A stretch of DNA of 64,000 nucleotides from Owenia fusiformis. Its lineage: Eukaryota > Annelida > Polychaeta > Sabellida > Oweniidae. Under the pieces are notes generated by a model, which worked only from the letters and a program-made list of their open reading frames with translations, was not told where the DNA came from and made no database searches. Shown piece by piece: positions 26,401 to 36,800 of this stretch. The position numbers and the translations under genes were made by a program. The first letter of the stretch is position 1; every line of letters starts with the position of its first letter. Location: contig CAIIXF020000006.1 of the NCBI GenBank assembly GCA_903813345.2, positions 37,413,936 through 37,477,935 of the forward strand. The letters are read 5' to 3'.

Positions 26401-29112
26401 AAGCCATTAAAACTTCTGAACATAGGAAACTACCCTAAGTTAATTATCCCAACGAACGAAGTTCAGTAGGGATATAGTGAAGCCCTCCGTCCGTCCGTCT
26501 GTCCGTCCGTCAGTCAGTCCGTCAGTCAGTCAGTCAGTCAGTCCATCCGTCTGTCTGGAAGATAACTCAAATATTAGTTGACGGATTTTCTTCATATTTG
26601 GTAGAAAGATGTATATTGATGAATAGTTTTGTGCAAAAATGGCTGCCGCTTTAAAAATGACGGGACTTTTTCGCAAAAATCATAAATTTTTCATCCTAAA
26701 CCAGGGGCCATGTATGGGGGTCAGGAAAACAGAAATTTTCGCTAATTTTTAGATCTTTCTGAAGTATAGCTTTATTATACTCAAATGAAAGGCAATTAAG
26801 AGTAGATTGCAGATATTGTATCTTTTTTCTGATTTGAGCCTCGTAAAGTTCAAAATGGTCGTCTAATGTACGATTTCGCAATAATTTTTCGATACCTTCA
26901 AAGTATGGCTATATTATACTCAAATTGAAGGAATTTTGGAGTAGATCACAATTATGGTATTATTTTTCAGATTTGTACCTCAGAAAATTCAAAATGGCTG
27001 CTTTGCAGGAATTCACAATTCTAAAATCTAAATTTTTTCAATTTTAACCAAAGTAATGAGTGTAATTGATTGGAATTCGGTAATTGATATTTTGTTCGTT
27101 GGGATTTGCTTCTCCGCGGAGTTGCCGTTATCTAGTTAATAGCTTTAATTTTTCACATACAAACCACTATAAATCACCATAAAAGTTACATTTGAGATTT
27201 TTTAAGATTTTATAACCATCACAGCTTTTAAATCTCTTGTGAAAGTCAGAGGATTACATGGCTAGGTGATTGTGAAACAGGGTATTACAATAGGAAAGTC
27301 TAGGATACCCTTATCCATGTGTAAGATTATGTACTATCTGGTTAGGATAATCCAAGAGTTAAATCCCCTTTGAAAGTCAGAGGATTGCATGACTAAGTGA
27401 TTGTGAAACAGGGTATTAAAATAGGAAGGTCTAGGATACACTTATCCATGTGTAGGATTATGTACTATCTGGTTAGGATTATCCAAGAGTTAAATCCCCT
27501 GTGAAAGTCAGAGGATTGCATGACTAAGTGATTGTGAAACAGGGTATTAAAATAGGAAGGTCTAGGATACACTTATCCATGTGTAAGATTATGTACTATC
27601 TTATTAGGATAATCCAAGAGTTAAATCCCCTGTGAAAGTCAGAGGATTGCATGACTAAGTGATTGTGAAACAGGGTATTAAAATAGGAAGGTCTAGGATA
27701 CACTTATCAATGTGTAAGATTATGTACTATCTGGTTAGGATAATCCTGAGTTTTATCTGTTGTTCACACTGGGACTGTTTTTATAGGGATCGTACTGAGA
27801 CTTCTAATTGACAATGTTTGGAAAATAAAGTCACAATATTGTTCAATAGCTGTTTGCAGATTAGAACTTGACGTTTTAAATCTGCACTAGTACCTGTTAT
27901 AAAGCAGGGCTAGATTTCTTTGTCTGAAACATTTTTAACAAAAGGCTTTATAACAAAAATTTTGATTTTTTATTCATGCAAAAAAATCCTTCGATTATAG
28001 GTTTTTGTCAAGATGCTTTGCAAATTAAACCATTGTAACTCCAGTTAATATGAGTTCAAGTGTTGTTTTACGAGGGTTGATCCAAAAGTTCTTCACAGTT
28101 TGCTCCAAGTATCTTAATATTTTATGAACATTGTTCATATTTTGCCTCAACCATCCTATGTATAGTGGTTTCATGTTGTGTAAAAATAAGCAATAAATTT
28201 GACCTGTAACATAAGTGTCTGGTTGCCATAGTAACATGACAACAAGGTATGTGGAACAAAAGTACAACACATTGGAATAAAGTTTTGGATTAACACTCGT
28301 ATGTTATCGATGATTGTAGATTCCAAGGCAAAAGTGTGTGGCATAATGGGCCAAATCTAACACACAGAAATATTTACCTGTGTGACACTTCATGAATCCT
28401 TCTTTATAAAGCTTTTCTATCAAAATGCTTCTTAACGAAGCAAACAAACCTACTTTGTAACTCTAATCACTGTTCATATTGTTCTATATGGATTGTAGGT
28501 TCCAATGCAAAGGTGCATAAGGTGCGTGCAATATGGTCATATGTGGGTCAACTACCATGTGATTTGACATTTAAACCAGGTTAGAAATTTTATTTTTTAT
28601 ATAATTTATATTCCTTTTGGATCCAGGTCAGTATTTGACCTGACATCAAAATTTGACCTGACATCAAAATTTGACCCAACAAGAACTTGTTCTTGAGAGC
28701 AGAAACCAATATGGCATTATTTTCATAATTTGAATATGACCTTATTTGACCTTGTTTTTAGAAATTGACTTTATTTTCTTTCATTAAAATGCCAACTTGA
28801 CCTTAATATGTGAATTGTTCTCATTATGTAACTAGTGTTAAACTACATAGTAACTTGAATATGTGTAAGTTGCATATTGAGCCTTTCATATTTGTTATTG
28901 TGAAGAAACATTACTCGGATTTGGGATACAATGCTTTGTAAACTATATAAATATACATCCCCAAATCCCATCATCATCCCCATCTTTGCATTTCAGGGGA
29001 TGAGATTTTGGTGCTAACTGATACAGGTCGTCAGAACGACTGGTGGGAAGGGACTCTTAATGGACACACTGGGATATTCCCTGCTAACTACTGCAAAAAG
29101 ATATACACCTGA
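17417..29112 (+). CDS. SH3YL1: SYLF and SH3 domain protein (SH3YL1 orthologue), ten coding exons
   Basis: The exons are 17417-17531, 18169-18285, 18593-18657, 19025-19133, 19670-19802, 20467-20671, 21041-21214, 21823-22048, 28499-28579 and 28997-29112. All junctions are GT/AG and the phases match, giving 446 residues. The start MVNTPIPSNLKSEAKKAAK matches the known vertebrate N-terminus, which fixes the ATG. Residues 1 to about 205 are the SYLF lipid-binding domain (GLAILSVAKLGFLITARAGS, the GIAGLGGGFEIGAE block, SRTKGLFAGISIEGS, ERKETNRKFY). About 386-446 is an SH3 domain: AIWSY in place of ALYDY, then DWWEG and FPANY. In the family, SYLF binds phosphoinositides and SH3 binds proline-rich partners, linking membranes to actin and NADPH-oxidase regulation in the cytoplasm. 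The linker (about 206-381) is longer than in the roughly 340-residue human protein and is rich in Ser/Tyr/Asp/Lys. An extra Thr sits between GK and WSAP at the exon 2/3 joint. A small exon could have been missed in the 6.4-kb intron 8. Confidence 0.92.
17651..17857. mobile_element. MITE of the CAGGCCCGTAGCC family in SH3YL1 intron 1
   Basis: The left end is CAGGCACATGTGCCAGC and the right end is CTGGCTACAGCTTG. The 5-bp direct repeat TTACA flanks it at 17646-17650 and 17858-17862. The interior has the poly-G and poly-C runs and the AAAACTGCATG core. Confidence 0.85.
17933..18110. mobile_element. pogo/Tigger-like MITE with TA target sites
   Basis: The ends are CATTGAAACCTGTCGA on the left and the inverse of CAGTAAAACCTATATAAC on the right, each next to TA (17931-17932 and 18111-18112). 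CAGTAAAACC termini with a TA duplication are characteristic of pogo/Tigger elements (family knowledge). Related pieces sit at about 3410-3482 (inverted) and 22814-22890. Confidence 0.7.
18735..18862. repeat. Imperfect inverted repeat in SH3YL1 intron 3
   Basis: AGTCCCGCATACAAGC near 18740 pairs with the inverse of GCTTGTATACGGGATTA near 18840. About 90 bp lie between the arms. It may be a degraded MITE or a transcribed hairpin. No target duplication is visible. Confidence 0.4.
19823..20011. mobile_element. MITE of the CAGGCCCGTAGCC family in SH3YL1 intron 5
   Basis: The right end CTGGCTACGGGCCTG is intact, while the left end is shortened to CAGGGGGGTTCG. The direct repeat AAATGT (6 bp) flanks it at 19817-19822 and 20012-20017. 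It starts only 20 bp after the exon 5 donor site. Confidence 0.8.
22814..23330. mobile_element. Composite repeat: pogo/Tigger-like left end joined to a Helentron-type interior fragment
   Basis: TA followed by CAGTAAAACCTGTCTAA starts at 22812 and continues through AAGTGTTTGGATTAGCA. From about 22890 the sequence matches the interior of the element at 26447-27135 (shared landmarks: TTATACTCAAA, AAAATGGCC or AAAATGGTC, GATCACAATTATGGTAT). The matching part runs to about 23180 and weaker similarity continues. This looks like a nested or chimeric insertion in intron 8. Confidence 0.6.
23535..25166. repeat. G-rich tandem block of about 340-bp units in SH3YL1 intron 8
   Basis: The landmark GGGCACTTTCAAAGTGT and its variants recur at about 23675, 23810, 23979, 24117, 24334, 24539, 24673, 24880 and 25014. 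Two half-unit types alternate, and the spacing of about 340 bp is constant in the later copies. Each unit has long T and G runs and GTGCCAGAGGGGGAG. The block begins after TCAGGCCCGTAAG and ends near GGGTGCGGTCGCACCC and GACGGCCCTG, so it may have grown inside a transposon. Glycine-rich open frames here are artefacts. Confidence 0.8.
26300..26440. repeat. Dispersed repeat, partner at 49205-49350
   Basis: GCAAAACTGAAAG, GAATGAGTTA or GAAATGAGTTA, and GAAGCCATTAAAA or GAAAGCCATTAAAA occur in the same order at both places, with moderate divergence. No ends or target duplications could be set. The Helentron-like element starts just downstream. Confidence 0.6.
26447..27135 (+). mobile_element. Non-autonomous Helentron-like element (HINE) with a GTCN tetranucleotide array
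   Basis: The 5' end is TCCCAACGAACGAAG after an A. The same motif returns inverted as GTTCGTTGGGA near 27095-27105, about 30 bp before the 3' end. A hairpin CTCCGCGGAG follows, then about 10 nt, then CTAG followed by T. Near the 5' end is an array of GTCC, GTCT and GTCA tetranucleotides (about 26490-26545). A/T flanks, an asymmetric inverted repeat, a 3' hairpin, a CTRR end and a GTCY-type array together fit Helentron-associated elements. It is non-coding (689 bp) and lies in SH3YL1 intron 8. Confidence 0.75.
27236..27760. repeat. Four tandem copies of a 131-bp unit
   Basis: TGAAAGTCAGAGGATT recurs at 27240, 27371, 27502 and 27632, spacings of 131, 131 and 130 bp. The first unit differs most and the others are nearly identical, suggesting recent expansion. 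It lies in SH3YL1 intron 8. Confidence 0.9.
28005..28340 (+). other. Possible decayed duplicate of SH3YL1 exon 9 and its upstream intron
   Basis: GATTGTAGATTCCAAGGCAA (28312) resembles the exon 9 acceptor region GATTGTAGGTTCCAATGCAA (28491), and both are preceded by similar intron text. Similarity fades after about 30-45 bp. An SH3-coding frame is not kept, so this is at most a pseudo-exon. Confidence 0.3.
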
Positions 29113-30780
29113 TATTCAGCTATTATGCTTCATGATAGGGGAATTAGACCTCATGATATGAGATATAAAGATACTGCAAGATATACACATCATGCTTCAT
29201 GATAAGTGACTTAGACCTCATGATAGGGGAAACAAGTTTTATATTGTAAGAAGAAATACAGCTTTTGCTCAAACCTTCATGATAGGGGACTAAACTTTGA
29301 CAAGGGAACAAATCTATTGGACATCGAAACCTCATGGCTCATGATAGGGGACTAAAAAGCCAACATTCCATGTTAGATCTGTAGGTAAACTCAGACCTAA
29401 TGGCCAATTATTTTTCTTGGAATCTGTTTATTGTATCTTGACTTATTGTATCTTGGTTTGTTGTATATTGGTGCTTCAAACTTATTTACATAGTAACGGT
29501 TCTACAAAGGTGACTTTAAAGTTTGCAAAAGTTAACTTTGAAAAATGGACTGAATATATTACATCTTGTATTGGATCAATTTTGTAATACATTGGCATTC
29601 CAAAATACAAAGAATGTGATAATTGTTACAAAATTATCTGGTTTTACATGGGCCAACAAGGAGGATTGGCTCCCATGATCGAAACTCGATATTTTCCAAC
29701 AATGAACATCTCGAAATTTTCTGAAATTAAAACCGACTATAAACAAAAATAAAGATTTAAAAAGATTCGAACTCTCAATCAGTTCTTGTGAGTTTTGGAC
29801 CAAAATTCACAATTCAAATATTGAAGTGAACAAAGTGGCGGCTGTTTGAATTCAAATTTTGTATCATGACATATCCATGTATGGGACAAAATATTGATGT
29901 GGCACTCTGGGAGCCAATCCTCCTTGTGGGCCAATGTTATTGTTATTTTTAAATGTCACAAACATATTTTTAACTATTTTAGTGGAACTTGTTATTCTTT
30001 TAAAAACTAAGTGAGGTATGGGAAATACAATGTACAACCTTAACAACACATTTTTAACTGTTGTATATAATTTATTGTTTCTTAAATTGCAATTGTACAA
30101 TGCTATATACAATGTTCTGTAAGTTACAGATACTAGATTGTTATGATTTCTGATGTCCAAAGTCTTTTTTAACTATACATATGGTAGATCTTATCTTTTT
30201 GTATTACTTCGTACCTTTATATATTTTATACCTATGTATTTTTCAAGATAAGATTAAGAATTAATTTTATATAATGCAACATAACACTCTGCTTTACAGA
30301 CATTTCAAATTGAGTTTTACAGCTGCATTTTATATATTTTATAGGGCTTTGATTTGTTATGCATTTTATGCACCTGTCATTAGTTTATGTTTATTTTCAC
30401 AAACTTACCAGTTCAAGTTAATTCTCTATTTATCTGAGGGAAAATGACTTAAAAAGGATTGTAATGTACTTTTGCTTAAAATTGTAAAAGTACTTGTCAA
30501 AACTATAGAAGATGGAGAAAGTTCAAGCAAACCAATCATTGCATATTGCAATTTGCATTTTGATTCAATTACTTGCATCTTGGAATATGCAAAAATGCAA
30601 CGTGTGAAAAAATGTGTGAATTGCATCATGGGCTGTGCTTTGTGAATAAGGTCTCAATGTGAAAATTGAAGAGAAGTAAATAGAGAACTAAGTTGTTGGT
30701 ATTATTTATTACTATAAAATGTACATACTCAAAAGCTTTCAAAATAAATAATATATTATATATTTTATACAGTGCCCACT
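29113..30780 (+). other. Probable SH3YL1 3' UTR region with candidate poly(A) signal
   Basis: After the TGA the motif CATGATAGGGGA recurs at about 29131, 29220, 29279 and 29341, a small degenerate repeat. A hAT-like MITE is inserted at 29657-29926. An AATAAA at 30743-30748 could be the poly(A) signal and would give a 1.6-kb 3' UTR. Another AATAAA near 29746 lies inside the MITE. Which is used cannot be told from the sequence. Confidence 0.3.
29657..29926. mobile_element. hAT-like MITE, copy 1, with 8-bp target duplication
   Basis: Perfect 19-bp terminal inverted repeats CAAGGAGGATTGGCTCCCA are flanked by the 8-bp direct repeat TGGGCCAA (29649-29656 and 29927-29934). An 8-bp duplication is the hallmark of hAT insertion. 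The interior is non-coding. A second copy lies at 50224-50522. Confidence 0.9.
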
Positions 30781-31102
30781 GTCAAGCCATATAATGTATC
30801 TACTCCTGTCCTATATGCAAGCTGTTCATTCTCATGTTTTTAACATGATATATTCAACTCAAAATGCTGAAAATGTATCATAAATATTGAACAAACCCCA
30901 CAAATTATTTTAAAGCCCTATTTCACAAGATCACGCGTGAAGATGGGTTTCTTCAATTCAAATCAACAGGTACTGTAAAATGATCAATTTTCACACAAGA
31001 GAGTTCAATTTAAATCATATATCAAATGTAAAATGAAAGGATAGAAATTATAGCATGAAATACCATAAAATACCAAATAAGATACTCATACTCAGCTCTA
31101 CT

Positions 31103-31304
31103 CAGGCCTGTAGCCAGGGGGGTTCGATGGGTTCGAGTGATCCCACCCCCGGCCAAAAAATCTTTCAAAATCATGCAGTTTTTCACCATTCTGAGCACTT
31201 TTAAGTGATTTTGGCCATTTTAGGACCAAAATTGTCACTTAGTGAACTCCCCCTGGAATTTTTCAAAAAGTGATCCCCCTTGGCAAATCCTTGCTACGGG
31301 CCTG
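31103..31304. mobile_element. MITE of the CAGGCCCGTAGCC family
   Basis: The left end is CAGGCCTGTAGCCAGG and the right end TTGCTACGGGCCTG. The 5-bp direct repeat CTACT flanks it at 31098-31102 and 31305-31309. The interior core is well kept. Confidence 0.88.
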
Positions 31305-32800
31305 CTACTAAATCATATCATCATCAATAAAAATGTTATATTTAATTGTGTAAAAATGTCTCGGTGTACAGTATCTCACATTAACTGAACAAGAGCAGTG
31401 TGTTAGTAAATAAAGGAGCAATGCGGAAGTTGTTTATGACCAGGTAATCGCCAGACTGTTCACAGTAAGATAACTCATTATTTTAATCAAAACAGTGGCA
31501 TTTATAGTCGAATGAGAAGCCCTTGTTTTTTTATGTAAAATATTTTTAATTTAATTGAAATGGTTTCATTTCAGTTTATGCACTTTATATTGGATGTTGC
31601 AGTTAAATTAAAGTGCGCAAATTTTATTGGATCGCATTTTCCAATATTCATTTTTTCAATATTTGTTGCAAGTGGAATGAAAGCTAAAAATTAAAGTGCA
31701 TTATTGATAGTGCATTATTGCTCAGTAATGAACTGCACACTTGATATTAAAGTGCTTCAAGGCATAGTTATGTTACCTTAGTTACTTCACCAAATTCTTC
31801 AGCACCTTTAACTAAATATTTCATCATTTACTTAGGAATTTTTATCGACCTAACTTCTGATTGAACCTGGCAGTCTATGAAGAGCATAAAAATCGCCTAC
31901 GCAATCATAAAACGAAATCCCAAAACAAAAATTAATCATTACAAAAATAGCTTCATCTGGATCTTCAGTTAATATTCTCTCTCTCTCTATTGCAAATTAT
32001 GATAAAGTGCACCTGTTTGGTGATACCCTTATCAAACATTATTGCCCCTTTATATGATCTCCTCCCAGAATAAAGATTTAAAGGCCCCATGTAATATTTT
32101 GTATCATTATTCTTACAGACCCTCAGCATGAGGTTTAGAAAGTTGGGTGGGGGGGGGGCAGAACAGCATGCAATCTTATAGGATAGCATATTATTTTTGA
32201 GTTTTCTGCTCTCAAGTACTTTATGTACACATAGCTTATATGGCACAATATTCCCACTTTATAGTACTTTATTATTGCAGTTAGTTCAAATTCAGTTATA
32301 TCTCAGAAGAGAAATTTATATCCAGTAAGACATTTGTACATGGAAAACCTTTGGTACCCCCAAAAACAATGCATTTCTCTTACAGAGGTTCATTTCGCAT
32401 TTAGTTAAAGGGTAACAGTATCTTGAAGTATTCCACTTCTTGAGGTTTTCTGCAAGGTGTCCCTTTCTACAAGTTTTACTGTTCTCATTTCACTACAAAA
32501 ATTCAAAAACAAAAATCTGGGAAATTTCACGTGTAATACCATATATGGTCAGTTTCCAGGTTCAACCATGTAATGCCATATATGGTAATACATAATAGTA
32601 ATCTACATTTTTCATTACTTACTACAAGTATACATGTAAGCATACAATTATTTCTCACCAATTGTACATACTGCTTTACATGTACCTCATATGATTGTAC
32701 ATGTTACATTATCCTTACTGTACATGTGACTTCAGCATTGTACATGTGATCATTACTATAAATGTGGTCATCACCAGGGTAGATGAACGTGTGATCATTA
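31305..32800. other. Intergenic sequence between convergent genes
   Basis: This AT-rich stretch separates the SH3YL1 3' region (+) from the FRZB 3' region (-). No exon is supported. A short tetranucleotide-like (TCTC) run is at 31977-31990. Confidence 0.4.
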
Positions 32801-32817
32801 TTGTACATGTGACATCA

Positions 32818-33085
32818 TTATTGTTTACGTGACATCATTATTGTAGATGTGGCCATCAATATTGTGCATGTTGCCATCAGTATTGTACATGTGACCATCA
32901 ATATTGTACATGTTGCCATCAATATTGTACATGTGACCATCAATATTGTACATGTGACCATCAATATTGTATATGTTACCATCAATATTGTACATGTGAC
33001 CATCAATATTGTACATGTTGCCATTCAATATTGTACATGTGACCATCAATATTGTATATGTTGCCATCAATATTGTACATGATGG
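32818..33085. repeat. 21-bp minisatellite
   Basis: About twelve units of CATCAATATTGTACATGTGAC, with GTTGC or GTTAC variants at the end, are arranged head to tail. The 21-bp period leaves open frames on both strands, which are not genes. Looser TGTACATGTGA motifs continue upstream from about 32700. Confidence 0.9.
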
Positions 33086-33699
33086 CACCTTGTCAGTCTT
33101 TGATGGCAAAGATAAATATAATCAAAAAGATATTTATTTACAGTTATATTACAAACACCATCTAGCCACGTATTATTGCTGTGACTGAGTAGGACACATC
33201 ATCCTGTTTTGTGATTGTGCTGGCGTAGTATTGTGCGGCTTATGATTGGACAGGCTATGTGCGGCCCACTCTGTAGGCCAAGCCTATCATTCTCATATAT
33301 ATCTACATTGTGTGGCTCTGCAGTGAAGGGTGGGCTATAAATTGTGTATTTAATCCATCATCTTGCCCCATTTGCACTAGTTGTTGTTTTTCTCTCTCTA
33401 TCACCCTTCTTTCTCCTTCTACCACTGGAATAATAGCATCTTGTTCAAGTGATGATTTAATATTTTAGGTTAACATACACTGACAAGCTAAGGGCATCCC
33501 AGAACTCATGAGCATTTATTGAGGGAGGTACAGTATAAGGCATGGGTGATTTTTCTTCAACTTTGGTGCAGTTATTAAACATATACTAGTATCGAGGAGT
33601 AGCTGACATGAACTTGAGGCACAGAGTATGTTTTAAAAATGCTTAACAGATTTAGTGTATTGAACAAGGAAGTGATAGTGTTAATATAAATGTAGGATG

Positions 33700-33705
33700 T
33701 TTATT
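33700..33705 (-). terminator. Candidate poly(A) signal for the FRZB-type gene
   Basis: AATAAA on the - strand lies about 100 bp beyond the stop codon at 33803. Another is at 33515-33520. I cannot tell which is used. Confidence 0.35.
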
Positions 33706-33802
33706 TGAGTTATTGTGGCTTACTTGATTAATGGAAATTATGTACAATTATGTATAATCACTGGGTTTTGCATTTATATCATACAGAATTATTTACAAAA
33801 AC

Positions 33803-36800
33803 TTACTTTTTATTTTTGCGTCTATTTTCCTTTTTGCCTCCCTTATTTTTGCTTTTGCCTCCCTTACTATCTTTCTCTCCCCTACTGCGATTCTCTTTGT
33901 TCTTCCTGTCCCGTTTCCTGCCTTTACCACCTCTTCCACGACTGTCCCATTTCTAAAATGAAAAACTGACATGATTACATTAACACACTACTATACCCCC
34001 ATACTATATCCTATATTCCTTTAAAAGAAATACAGGCTACAGCGAAGTTGCAAATGGAGGACGTTCTGAAGGTATACTATATTTTAAATATATTGCAAGT
34101 GTTCAACTATAAACTGTATAGATTCATCGGGCAGTTTGCAACGTATTATTACCAGAAAAGCCCAATGGACAAAGATAGAGAATACCCGCTCCATTTGCAA
34201 CTTAACTGTACCCTGTATCATTTTTAAATGTGGTCACGTGGCAGGGTAGTGTGATTAAGAATAACTGGAATCTGAAAATCATGTTACACTCCCTCTCCAT
34301 GGGTTTGACAACCAGAGCCGGATTCCTTCTGCGACGCATGCTAAAGCGTGTTTATTATTGTCAATTTAGAAAGAAATCATCACAAATTTCTGAACTATAG
34401 TGATAAAGGAACAAAATAAGGATACAAACTTTAACATGTTTTAATATAAGACAATATTAAATGAAGCCTTCTGGTTGTCAAAGCTACTTAGGGGGGGGTT
34501 GTATTCTCATGTTGGTATACCTCTACATATCACCTCCACAAGGAAAGGGATTGAAAGGGGGTCTAGAGATTTAATGTAAAACTAATATTGGTCCATTGGT
34601 CCATTTTATTTCATTGAAGAACACACTGAAACCAAATTTCCCAAACATGTAATCGCCGAAAATGGGCGTTGATTCTTGCCACGAGCATTTGAAATAAGGG
34701 TAAAAATCGTTAGTCCCTGTCCTAAATTGAATCTCGACATTTTAATTGTCAAATATGATTTTTGTCATTAGTAAATGTTGGCATGCAAAAAAATTATTTA
34801 TTTGAAAATTTATTATTGGATCGGTGATAAAATTGGCGAATGTCCCACTAGAGCGAATATGAGGAAGAACTGAAAATTTCTCGGATGTGTTCCACTCAAT
34901 ATGATGATTAGCCTTATCTCCTGATGGGTGTTCCACAAAATATGATGTGATGAAAGATGCTATCAGTATAATAATGAACCATTTTAAGGTATGATGGGTC
35001 ACTATGACTTGGCTCTTTTCGAGTTTTTAAGATCGATCAGTATAAGAATGTTGATAAAAGGGTCTGCTATATAGTACAGGCCCGTAGCCAGGATTTGCCA
35101 AGGGGGCCCATTTTAAAAATCACTTGGAAAGTGCTCAGAATGGTGAAAAACTGCATGATTTTGAATTTTTGCAGGGGGGGGGGGCTGTAATAGATTCATT
35201 CATGAGACGTGGGCATTATCAGGGACAAGTTGCAAGAAGCATCACATCATATTAACCAATCAGTACAGTTTAACTATTTAATCACTTTGATGATGTGATC
35301 TTTTAAAAAGAGTATGTCGATGATTTGATTCTCTCATTTAACAGTAAGAGTAAATTAAATAAAAATCTGATTGTTGCACCAAAGAGCAAAAGTCTTTTCT
35401 GGGTCACTGCGAATGGCATGATTTCCTCGAGTCGCTTCAGTTGCAGGGCAACCATACTGGGACCGAATCGCGTCGTTCCACTACTGCCCTTGGTGGGGGC
35501 CCGCTACCATACTGTATGACTCCCGGGGTCTACTAATGCACGTTAGTGGAGGAACCAACCACAGTCTCACAATCTGTCTCCGGCAAGAGCGGCCAGAGAA
35601 CCAACCCATGCCAAGGGCCGGTAAACGGTTGGACCTTCGGACCGAGTGTTCGTAGTACAATGATCAAAAACTCCGTACCTGGGGCTCGAACGCGGGACCT
35701 CCGTATCCCATCGGACGTTCAACCCGCAAAGTAGTCTCTCTACGCCACGAGGCTACCCTGCTTAGGTGTCAAAACTGCTCAAACTGTAATTGTTGTTCTA
35801 ATATTTTGCTTCAATGAACATGAACGCGGCTAAAGTAATCCTATTTTCTCAATTACTTGTATTTTATAACTAATTATAAACAACGACAATCACAAGGCGC
35901 TTGAATCGATGATATGATCTTTTAAGAATGGATTCATGATACAATTCTTAAGAATAGATCGACGATACGATCTTTTAAGAATATATACGATGATGTGATC
36001 TTTTAAGAATAGATCAATGATACGACCCTTTAAGAATAGATCGACGATACGATCATTTAAGAATAGATCGATGATACAATCATTTAAGAATAGATCGACG
36101 ATACGATCCTTTAAGAATAGATCGATGATACGATCTTTTAAGAATAGATCGATGATACGACCCTTTAAGAATAGATCCATGATACAACCCTCTAAGACTG
36201 GCTGGATTGTGATTTGTGTTTGATGTTGGATGGAACATAAAGCAGATTGTCAGATGGTTCCTGAAGGCGTGTGGTGTCTTCCTCTAACGCTTACAGTAAT
36301 CGCACCTATTTCCTTATGTCAGACTGACTCCAAGCCTTTTGAAATAACAACCCAGAATGTAATAATATTTTCACATGATGCCTCTTTTGAGATAACCGAA
36401 TGATATGCTTGGTGTTGATTGATCTCCAGTGCCGCTTTATAAAGTGTCCACGAAGAAACAGTTAACAAAAAATGCCTAATACACTACACAACACTAAAAC
36501 TGTACAATGGGGCGCATAACTGCACATTGCACTGCAGCACATTACATTACACTCTACTACATAACACTACACTACACTACATACACAAAGTGTACAAAAG
36601 GCCGCATAAATACACACTACACCGTAGTACGAGAACATTGTATTACACTACACTACATTACACTACACTACAATACAATACACAAAATGTACAAAAGGAC
36701 GCATAAATACACTGTGGTACGTGTACATTACACTACACTACACTACAAAACGTGTACAAAAGGAGGCATAAATACACACTGCTAGGCTACAATACATCAC

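Noticed and set aside
32818-33109. Three overlapping open frames on both strands
   Set aside because: They are by-products of the 21-bp repeat. Peptides repeat exactly with the DNA period on both strands.
33715-33969. Plus-strand Leu/Phe/Cys-rich open frames
   Set aside because: They are antisense shadows of FRZB exon 4, whose purine-rich coding strand gives pyrimidine-rich frames on the other side.
35546-35734. Open frame [13 protein letters not shown]..., also seen at 57727-57969
   Set aside because: It lies inside both copies of the tRNA-derived SINE, which is non-coding.
35890-36223. Open frames with DLFLKDRII or RSFKNRSMI repeats
   Set aside because: The 27-bp array keeps frames open on both strands. 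No gene structure surrounds them.
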